Of a stretch of DNA of 7,576 nucleotides, positions 1 to 4,969 are shown in pieces. Below the pieces are notes generated by a model. It worked only from the letters and a program-made list of their open reading frames with translations. It was not told the origin of the DNA and did not search any database. The stretch's first letter is position 1, and each line of letters begins with the position of its first letter. The stretch comes from JAAFHS01 sp031396505 (GTDB taxonomy: Bacteria; Pseudomonadota; Alphaproteobacteria; Rhodobacterales; Rhodobacteraceae). The translations under genes were made by a program, and so were the position numbers. The stretch lies in NCBI GenBank assembly GCA_031396505.1, contig JANNKX010000392.1:1-7576 (forward strand). Reading direction: 5' to 3'.

Positions 1-16
1 CCCTTGCCGAAACGCT

Positions 17-52
17 CCCCCTTGACCCCCGCCCCCTTGACCCCCGCCCCCC
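17..52 (-). repeat. 15-bp tandem repeat forming five C-runs / G-runs (possible G-quadruplex)
   Basis: The 15-bp unit CTTGACCCCCGCCCC occurs twice in a row at 21-35 and 36-50. Counting the flanking bases, the plus strand has C-runs at 17-21, 26-30, 32-36, 41-45 and 47-52, separated by TTGA, G, TTGA and G. The minus strand therefore has five runs of five or six G with loops of only 1 and 4 nt, a strong G-quadruplex pattern (i-motif on the plus strand). It ends 24 bp before the nitroreductase Shine-Dalgarno. Whether it folds in the cell is inference, and its left side is limited by the window edge. Confidence 0.6.
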
Positions 53-75
53 AATCGCCCACCAAAGGCCCCGAC

Positions 76-83
76 AAAGGAGG
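76..83 (+). promoter_or_regulatory. Shine-Dalgarno deciding the nitroreductase start
   Basis: AAAGGAGG is a near-perfect anti-16S match 4 nt before the ATG at 88. It selects that start over the open frame that continues upstream to a TTG at 4. The upstream extension would translate the tandem repeat into low-complexity TPAPL repeats with no family counterpart. Confidence 0.85.
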
Positions 84-87
84 CCCC

Positions 88-666
88 ATGCCCGCACCCG
101 ATCCCGCCGCATTCGCCTTTCTTGCCGCCCGCCGCTCGCGCCCGGCCAAGCTGTTCACCCTTCCCATCCCCGACCGCGCCGAAATCTCCCGCATCCTCAC
201 CGCCGCCACCCGCGTGCCCGATCATGGCAAGCTGGAGCCGTGGCGCATGATCGTGCTGCAGGGTGATGCCTTCAAACGCCTCGCCAGCCTTGCCGAAGGA
301 CGCGCCCGCGATACCGCAGCGGATGCTGAGAAAATCGCCAAAGGCCGCGCACAGTTCGACCTTGGCCTTTGCGCCATCGTCGTCATCGCCTCCCCCAAAC
401 CATCCGAAAAGGTCCCCCTCATCGAACAAACCTTGTCCGCCGGTGCCTTGTGCATGAACATCCTGCACGCAGCATCCGCCGCCGGATGGGGTGCCTGCTG
501 GCTCACCGGCTGGCCATCGCATGACCGCGGCTTTGCCGCACCCGCCTTTGCCCTGCAGCCGCAGGAATACGTCGCAGGCATCATCCATATCGCCACCCCC
601 GCCCCCGATGCCCCCGACCGCCCCCGCCCCGACATCGCCGCCCTCACCACATGGGTGGACGCATGA
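88..666 (+). CDS. Nitroreductase family protein (YdjA-like)
   Basis: A 192-residue soluble flavoprotein, expected to bind FMN and reduce substrates with NAD(P)H in the cytoplasm; the physiological substrate cannot be told. The visible pattern is that of small single-domain YdjA-type nitroreductases: an N-terminal ARRSRPAK segment (residues 14-21) in the usual FMN-phosphate position, the conserved VPDHGKLEPWR block (43-53), the central EQTLSAGALCMN helix (113-124), and GWGACWLTGWPSHD (133-146) near the flavin. Length matches the family. The start is fixed by a strong Shine-Dalgarno at 76-83. The stop overlaps the next start as ATGA (663-666), implying translational coupling with the EI24 membrane gene. 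Family assignment is firm; specific activity is not. Confidence 0.9.
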   Translation: MPAPDPAAFAFLAARRSRPAKLFTLPIPDRAEISRILTAATRVPDHGKLEPWRMIVLQGDAFKRLASLAEGRARDTAADAEKIAKGRAQFDLGLCAIVVIASPKPSEKVPLIEQTLSAGALCMNILHAASAAGWGACWLTGWPSHDRGFAAPAFALQPQEYVAGIIHIATPAPDAPDRPRPDIAALTTWVDA

Positions 667-1358
667 TCTGGGATGCGTTCGGCAAGGCCGTCGCCCAATT
701 GGGCGATCCGCGCTTTTTGCGTGTGCTCGCCCTGGGCATCGCCCTGACCATCGCTTTGCTGATCGGCATCTACGCCGGATTTATCCTGCTGATCGCCCAG
801 CTTGGCTGGGACAGCATCACCCTGCCATGGATCGGCCCCATCGGCGGCATCGACACCCTGGTCGGCATCGGCGGGGCCATCGTGTTGATTGTCGCCTCGA
901 TCTTCCTCATGGTCCCTGTCGCATCTGCCTTTTCCGGCATCTTCCTTGATTCCGTCGCCGATGCCGTCGAGGCCCGCCATTACCCCGCCTTGCCCCCCGC
1001 CAATCCCCTGCCCTTGTCAGATACCCTGATCTCCAGCTTTAACTTCTTCTTCCTGCTGGTGTTTCTGAACATCATGGGCCTGATCCTGTTCTTCTGGACC
1101 GGCCCCCTTGCCCCGTTTCTGTTCTGGGCCATGAACGGCTATCTTTTGGGCCGGGAATATTTCACCCTCGCCGCCGAACGCCGCATCGGGCGCACCGCCG
1201 CCATCGCCCTGCGTAAACGCTATTCCGGTACGATCTGGATTGCCGGTATCCTGATGGCCGCACCGTTGTGGATACCCGTCGTCAATCTGCTGATCCCCGT
1301 CTTGGGTGCGGCCACCTTCACCCACCTTTTTCACGCCATGAAGGCGCGCGAGGTCTGA
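663..1358 (+). CDS. EI24 domain-containing integral membrane protein (CysZ-like)
   Basis: A 231-residue inner-membrane protein of the EI24/CysZ family. CysZ proper is a sulfate permease; many alphaproteobacterial relatives are uncharacterised, so sulfate transport is only a possibility. Hydrophobic segments lie at about residues 20-46, 66-92, 124-158 (two closely packed spans) and 190-222. The family signature NGYLLGREYFTLAAERR is at 158-174 and a conserved C-terminal PVVNLLIPVLGAATFTHL segment at 205-222. I chose the ATG at 663 because it overlaps the upstream stop (ATGA) and has a GGTGG-like site before it; an ATG at 651 is in frame but has no ribosome site. No sulfur-assimilation gene is nearby. 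The stop at 1356-1358 abuts the opposing DUF1467 stop. Confidence 0.88.
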   Translation: MIWDAFGKAVAQLGDPRFLRVLALGIALTIALLIGIYAGFILLIAQLGWDSITLPWIGPIGGIDTLVGIGGAIVLIVASIFLMVPVASAFSGIFLDSVADAVEARHYPALPPANPLPLSDTLISSFNFFFLLVFLNIMGLILFFWTGPLAPFLFWAMNGYLLGREYFTLAAERRIGRTAAIALRKRYSGTIWIAGILMAAPLWIPVVNLLIPVLGAATFTHLFHAMKAREV

Positions 1359-1640
1359 TTATTCCTGCGCCTCGGGCGGCATCCGCCCCATGACATCGAA
1401 ATCCCGGATCGAAATCACCTCCGACAGGATTACCCCCACCAGCACCGCCCAGATCACGGTCGCCACCACCGTCGTGATCCGCGCCTTGCGCCCCACGTTT
1501 TCGGTTGATGGTGCCGATCGCGGCGTGCCCGGCACCACAAGGCCCGCATCCGCCTGCGATTCAAACCGCAGCGCCAGCACCACGAAAAACACCATGAACC
1601 ACGTCACGGCAAACAGCACGATTGCCCCGGTAATCGTCAT
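1359..1640 (-). CDS. DUF1467 family small membrane protein
   Basis: A 93-residue protein with two hydrophobic helices (about residues 4-25 and 56-76) and between them a polar loop containing the family-typical PGTPRSAPSTENVGRKA segment. The architecture and the position directly behind mce match DUF1467, a small alphaproteobacterial family of unknown function. Its ATG (1640-1638) overlaps the mce stop as ATGA, with a GGAG site 5 nt upstream inside mce, so translation is probably coupled. The stop codon (1361-1359) is immediately adjacent to the EI24 stop on the other strand, leaving no room for a terminator outside coding sequence. Function unknown; the mce link alone does not show a role in propionate metabolism. 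Confidence 0.85.
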   Translation of the reverse strand: MTITGAIVLFAVTWFMVFFVVLALRFESQADAGLVVPGTPRSAPSTENVGRKARITTVVATVIWAVLVGVILSEVISIRDFDVMGRMPPEAQE

Positions 1641-2041
1641 GCTTGCTCCAATTCCACCAGACAGCCATTGAAATCTTTCGGGTGCAAAAACAGCACCGGC
1701 TTGCCATGCGCCCCGATCTTCGGCTCCCCCGTTCCCAACACCCGCGCGCCTGCCGCGCGCAAACGATCCCGCGCTGCCAGAATATCATCCACCTCATAAC
1801 AGATGTGGTGAATGCCCCCCGCCGGGTTCTTGTCCAGAAACCCCTGAATGGGTGAGTTTTCGCCCAACGGATGCAGCAATTCGATCTTGGTGTTCGGCAG
1901 GTCGATGAACACCACCGTCACCCCGTGATCAGGTTCGTCCTGCGCGGGCCGCACCGCCGCCCCCAAGGTGCCCGCGTATTGCGCCACCGCCGCCGCAAGG
2001 TCCGGCACCGCAATCGCTACATGGTTCAACCGTCCGATCAT
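1637..2041 (-). CDS. mce: Methylmalonyl-CoA epimerase
   Basis: A 134-residue member of the vicinal-oxygen-chelate superfamily that interconverts (2S)- and (2R)-methylmalonyl-CoA, linking propionyl-CoA carboxylation to methylmalonyl-CoA mutase and the TCA cycle. In Rhodobacter the homologue also acts on ethylmalonyl-CoA in the ethylmalonyl-CoA pathway. Two beta-alpha-beta modules are visible. The first begins RLNHVAIAVPD with candidate metal ligand His7, then TKIELLHPLG with Glu54. The second has GGIHHICYEVDD (His78/His79) and ends GKPVLFLHPKDFNGCLVELEQ with Glu130. Length is normal. The ATG at 2041 is preceded 8 nt upstream by AGAGG; an in-frame ATG at 2065 would add eight non-conserved residues. 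The frame stays open much further upstream, but that part is antisense to the response regulator. Confidence 0.93.
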   Translation of the reverse strand: MIGRLNHVAIAVPDLAAAVAQYAGTLGAAVRPAQDEPDHGVTVVFIDLPNTKIELLHPLGENSPIQGFLDKNPAGGIHHICYEVDDILAARDRLRAAGARVLGTGEPKIGAHGKPVLFLHPKDFNGCLVELEQA

Positions 2042-2068
2042 CCATTCTGCCTCTGTTGCTCTCATCAG

Positions 2069-2097
2069 GTTATGGGGCCTGCTCCGGCCAAGAACAA
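2069..2097 (-). promoter_or_regulatory. Candidate sigma-70-type promoter for mce-DUF1467
   Basis: On the minus strand TTGTTC (2097-2092) and CATAAC (2074-2069) are separated by 17 nt. The -10 box matches the consensus at 4 of 6 positions and the -35 at 3 of 6. Transcription would start near 2062 and leave about a 20-nt leader before the ATG at 2041. This is pattern matching only. Confidence 0.3.
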
Positions 2098-2171
2098 GGG
2101 TGCGGGCTTCATCACTCCTTAGGGTTTCTGTGATCAGGCTTTGACAACAACGCCCGGCAGCAGGGAACGCC

Positions 2172-2876
2172 ATGCCCAACATGAACACACCCGATCCTTC
2201 GGCCTTTCTGACGCGCGGACCCTTGCCCTTGCACGGGCTGACCTTGCTTGCCGTCGAAGACAGCCGTTTCGCATCCGAAGCGTTGCGCCTGTTGTGCCAG
2301 CGGTCCGGCGCACGCCTGCGCCGCGCTGACAGCCTGCGCGGCGCCGATGCCCATCTGCGCCTGTACCGGCCCGATGTGGTGCTGATTGATCTCGGCCTGC
2401 CCGATGGGCGGGGGGATGTGTTGATCCGCGATCTGGCCGCACAGCGCCCGCGCGCGGGCATCATCATCGGCACCTCCGGCGATCCGGCGGGGCAGAATGC
2501 CGCAATGGCCGCAGGGGCCCATGGTTATCTTGAAAAGCCGATTGCCAGCCTTGCCGCGTTCCAGTCTGCAATCCTGCGCCATCTGCCCGACCGCCACATG
2601 GTTGCGGGCGATGATGATGGCAGCGTGGCCCCCGATATGATGGCGCTGTGCGATGATCTGAAACGCGCCGCCACGCTTGCTGCGGGTGACGGCGATGCCG
2701 CAACGCGCCGCTATCTGGCCGGCTTTGTCGCAGGCGTCGCCCACAGCACGCAGGACGCGGCCCTCGCCGCCGCCGCCACCGCCGTCGGCGACGGCGCAGA
2801 AATGGCGTCCCTGTCGCATCTGCTGCGCGACCGCATCCGCAAAACCGACGACGCGTTCTCGATTGTCAGGCAGTAG
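2172..2876 (+). CDS. Response regulator: receiver domain with an unclassified C-terminal region
   Basis: A 234-residue protein. Residues 22-139 form a CheY-like receiver: acidic pair Glu29-Asp30 in LLAVEDSR, phospho-acceptor Asp73 in VVLIDLGLPDGRG, switch residue Thr101 or Ser102 in IIIGTSGDP, and invariant Lys122-Pro123 in GYLEKPI. The set is complete, so phosphorylation is expected. Residues about 145-234 are alanine-rich and predicted helical, with no recognisable helix-turn-helix, GGDEF, EAL or other output domain. No histidine kinase is in the window, making it an orphan here. ATG 2172 is supported by AGGGA 5 nt upstream; ATG 2181 is an alternative. It is divergent from mce with 130 bp between the starts. 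The target process is unknown. Confidence 0.9.
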   Translation: MPNMNTPDPSAFLTRGPLPLHGLTLLAVEDSRFASEALRLLCQRSGARLRRADSLRGADAHLRLYRPDVVLIDLGLPDGRGDVLIRDLAAQRPRAGIIIGTSGDPAGQNAAMAAGAHGYLEKPIASLAAFQSAILRHLPDRHMVAGDDDGSVAPDMMALCDDLKRAATLAAGDGDAATRRYLAGFVAGVAHSTQDAALAAAATAVGDGAEMASLSHLLRDRIRKTDDAFSIVRQ

Positions 2877-2878
2877 GC

Positions 2879-2892
2879 CGGGGCCTGCCCCG
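2879..2892 (+). other. GC-rich hairpin just after the response regulator stop
   Basis: CGGGG-CCTG-CCCCG forms a perfect 5-bp stem with a 4-nt loop, starting 2 nt after the stop codon at 2874-2876. No T-run follows, so it is not a classical intrinsic terminator; it may protect or attenuate the 3' end of the transcript. Confidence 0.35.
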
Positions 2893-2927
2893 ACTCGCCC
2901 GATCACGGAATGTTTCAAAAGCACTAA

Positions 2928-2946
2928 TCCGTTTCGGAAAATTTTT
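2928..2946 (+). terminator. Weak candidate intrinsic terminator of the response regulator gene
   Basis: TCCG-TTT-CGGA (2928-2938) is a short 4-bp hairpin followed after three A by TTTTT (2942-2946). It lies about 50 nt downstream of the stop in the AT-rich island. The stem is short, so efficiency is doubtful; together with the GC hairpin at 2879-2892 it is the only terminator-like structure on this strand. Confidence 0.35.
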
Positions 2947-2968
2947 GCCAACATTCTGATTTTAAATA

Positions 2969-2997
2969 AGAAAACAGAAAATTGACAGCCGTCAATT
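2969..2997 (-). terminator. Intrinsic terminator of the DUF1800-DUF1501-GNAT operon
   Basis: Read on the minus strand, the 7-bp perfect stem AATTGAC / GTCAATT with loop GGCT begins 4 nt after the GNAT stop codon and is followed by a T-rich tract (TTCTGTTTTCTT). The position, perfect stem and T-rich tail on one side only indicate a Rho-independent terminator acting on minus-strand transcripts. The stem is AT-rich, so its stability is moderate. Confidence 0.65.
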
Positions 2998-3001
2998 CTC
3001 C

Positions 3002-3712
3002 TCAATCCAACCCCGGATCATCCGCCACCCGCACCAGCCGCGTCAGATCGAACAACCGCTCGCGCTGCTGGCCCTGCGCATCAAAATTCCCCGGCGCCAG
3101 CCAGGCCCCGTATGCCGCCTGCAGCGCGCTCCAGTCCTTGTCGATCGCCGCAAACCACGCCGTGTCGCGGTTGCGCCCCTTCACGATGGCCGCCTGCCGG
3201 AACACCCCCTCATAGGAAAACCCCAACCGCAACGCCGCACGGCGTGATGCCATGTTCAGCGCGTTGCATTTCCATTCATAACGCCGATAACCCGCCGTGA
3301 ACGCCCATTCCATCATGCGGAACATCGCCTCCGTCGCCGCACGGCCCCGCTGCATTTCGGGCGCGATGCAGATGTGCCCCACCTCGATCGACCCCATCTC
3401 TGGCGTGATCCGCAGAAAACTCGCCACACCGCCACACCGCCCCGTGGCCAGATCGCGGATCGCATAAAACACCGGATCGTCCCCCATCGCCGTCGCGCGC
3501 GCCCAGCGGTGATAGGCGGCGGCTGATGTGAACGGCCCGTAAGGCATGTAATCCCACAGCGCGTCATGCCCGGCAAAAGCCCGGTGCAGATCGGCCGCAT
3601 GCATGTCAGGGTCAAGCCGTTCAAGCTGCACATCAGTGCCCGCAATCACCTCTGCATCGGGCCTGCGCGGCGGCACCCACGCCCGCAGCACGGCCCCTAA
3701 ATTCTGACTCAT
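3002..3712 (-). CDS. GNAT family N-acetyltransferase (RimJ/RimL-like)
   Basis: A 236-residue cytoplasmic acetyltransferase of the Acetyltransf_3 type. The N-terminal VQLERLDPDMHAADLH (28-43) and a WDYMPYGPF segment (53-61) are typical of the RimJ-like branch. The acetyl-CoA binding motif is EVGHICIAPEMQRGRAATEA (110-129), with QRGRAATEA as the pyrophosphate loop, and the second half contains YEWKCNALNMASRRAALRLGFSYEG (145-169). The acceptor substrate cannot be deduced; relatives acetylate ribosomal-protein N termini, small amines or antibiotics. ATG 3712 is chosen for GAGGGG 6 nt upstream; ATGs at 3736 and 3763 are in frame but less supported. It lies 54 bp after DUF1501 on the same strand and is probably the last gene of that operon. 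Confidence 0.9.
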   Translation of the reverse strand: MSQNLGAVLRAWVPPRRPDAEVIAGTDVQLERLDPDMHAADLHRAFAGHDALWDYMPYGPFTSAAAYHRWARATAMGDDPVFYAIRDLATGRCGGVASFLRITPEMGSIEVGHICIAPEMQRGRAATEAMFRMMEWAFTAGYRRYEWKCNALNMASRRAALRLGFSYEGVFRQAAIVKGRNRDTAWFAAIDKDWSALQAAYGAWLAPGNFDAQGQQRERLFDLTRLVRVADDPGLD

Positions 3713-3718
3713 GCAACG

Positions 3719-3724
3719 CCCCTC
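3719..3724 (-). promoter_or_regulatory. GNAT Shine-Dalgarno partly inside a small hairpin
   Basis: GAGGGG (minus strand) lies 6 nt before the ATG at 3712. Part of it falls in the stem of a hairpin, CGCCC / GGGCG with a 7-nt loop, spanning 3717-3733. If formed in mRNA this would partly mask the ribosome site. The stem is only 5 bp, so the effect is speculative. Confidence 0.4.
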
Positions 3725-3766
3725 ATTTGGGCGCATCTGTGCAGAACCCTGCCGCCCGCGCAAGCC

Positions 3767-4966
3767 TTACAGGATCAGCCCCGGATCATCCCCCATCTGC
3801 AACCCCGGAAACACCGCGCCTTCCAGCACGCCGCGGTCAAACCCGTACATCCCCGCCATCGCCCAGGCCGCCCAGGCGCGCACATCGCTCGTGGGCATCA
3901 GGTCACGCCGGTCATAAAGGTCCGCCTCCGCCAGCCCCGGCCACGCCCCCATCACCCGGCCCCCGCGCACCGCCCCGCCCGCCGCCAGCATCACGCCCGC
4001 CGTGCCATGGTCCGTGCCGTTCGATCCGTTTTCCCGCACCGTGCGCCCGAATTCTGTCATGGCCAGCACGCTCGTGCGCCCCCAGACATCCGCGCCCAAC
4101 CCCGCCTGCAGCCGCAGGATCACCCGCTGCAGCCCCGCAAACGATTGCGCAATCGCCCGGCCCTGCCCCCGGTGCGTATCCCACCCCGACAGCGAAAACG
4201 CCGCAATCCGCGTCTCCTGCGCCAACCGGCCCGTCGCGAAATCCACCAACGTATCAAGATCGCGCAACCGCACATTCACCCCCGGTTCGGCATCCCCCTC
4301 CGGCACGCCTTGCGCCGCCAGCGCCATCGCCTCCGACGCCGCTTCGCGGAACAGATCGTCATCGTGGTAGATATGCTCCAGCAGCAACTGGCTTTGCGCC
4401 GACAGATCCAGCGTCAGATCCGGCGTCCACAGCCGCGCCGGGGCCACGCCCTCCAGCATCGGCTGCGCATCACGTCCCAGCGCATAAGCCGTTTCCGCCC
4501 GCATCCCCGGCACCACCTGCAGCATCCGGTTCAACCAGCCGTCGCGCGCCGCCCCCGGTGCCATATCCGTGCCCGTGCCCGCCTCCAGCAGGTCCTGCCC
4601 GTCGAAATGGCTGCGCTTGTCGCGGTAGGGCGTCGATGTCGCATGCACAAAACCAAGCGCCCCCGCATCCCACAGCGGCTTCAGCCCGCCCAACGCCGGA
4701 TGCAGCCCGAAATAGCCATCCAGATCAATCATGCCCGCGCCCGTGCCAAGCGTCGGGCGCGCAGCCGCAAACAGCGCGTCCCCCACCGGCTGCACCGCAT
4801 CCAGCCCGTCCATCGCACCCCGCAGAATGATCACGATCAACCGATGATCGCCCAGCGGTGCCGCCCCGTCCGACTGCGCCAGCGTCACGGTCGACAGAAA
4901 CGGATGTGCCGCCGCCGAACAGGCCGCCACGCCAAGACCACGGATGAAAAAGCGCCGGTCGATCAT
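3767..4966 (-). CDS. DUF1501 domain-containing protein, Tat-exported
   Basis: A 399-residue protein of the DUF1501 family, which is related to the alkaline phosphatase/sulfatase fold; no reaction is established for this branch. The N terminus MIDRRFFIRGLGVAACSAAA is a twin-arginine leader (Arg4-Arg5, hydrophobic stretch to about 20, possible cleavage after an Ala around 30), so export to the periplasm folded is expected. Family blocks follow: IVIILRGAMDGLDAV (44-58), SHFDGQDLLEAG (119-130), SLSGWDTHRGQG (258-269), LAMTEFGRTVRENG (301-314), NGTDHGTAG (316-324) and RRDLMPTSDVRAW (353-365). The Asp and His residues in these blocks are the likely metal-site ligands, by family analogy. The start is 3 bp after the DUF1800 stop, with AGGAGA 6 nt upstream, indicating translational coupling. 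Full length, no lesion. Confidence 0.9.
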   Translation of the reverse strand: MIDRRFFIRGLGVAACSAAAHPFLSTVTLAQSDGAAPLGDHRLIVIILRGAMDGLDAVQPVGDALFAAARPTLGTGAGMIDLDGYFGLHPALGGLKPLWDAGALGFVHATSTPYRDKRSHFDGQDLLEAGTGTDMAPGAARDGWLNRMLQVVPGMRAETAYALGRDAQPMLEGVAPARLWTPDLTLDLSAQSQLLLEHIYHDDDLFREAASEAMALAAQGVPEGDAEPGVNVRLRDLDTLVDFATGRLAQETRIAAFSLSGWDTHRGQGRAIAQSFAGLQRVILRLQAGLGADVWGRTSVLAMTEFGRTVRENGSNGTDHGTAGVMLAAGGAVRGGRVMGAWPGLAEADLYDRRDLMPTSDVRAWAAWAMAGMYGFDRGVLEGAVFPGLQMGDDPGLIL

Positions 4967-4969
4967 CGC

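Noticed and set aside
4..87. TTG start and 28-residue N-terminal extension of the nitroreductase
   Set aside because: The extension only translates the tandem repeat into TPAPL units, and the near-perfect Shine-Dalgarno at 76-83 points to ATG 88.
2141..2146. Perfect TTGACA upstream of the response regulator
   Set aside because: A -10 box 16-18 nt downstream would fall at about 2163-2170, on top of the Shine-Dalgarno, and no TATAAT-like sequence is there. The box cannot serve as the -35 of a transcript carrying the full ribosome site.
2042..2473. Minus-strand open frame extending mce by about 144 residues
   Set aside because: The extension runs antisense through the response regulator, is rich in Arg and Ser as expected of a GC-driven shadow frame, and has no VOC-family counterpart. 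A good start with Shine-Dalgarno exists at 2041.
2780..2796. 7-bp inverted repeat (GCCGTC core) inside the response regulator gene
   Set aside because: It is within coding sequence in a GCC/GCG-rich Ala stretch where such palindromes arise readily; nothing links it to a function.
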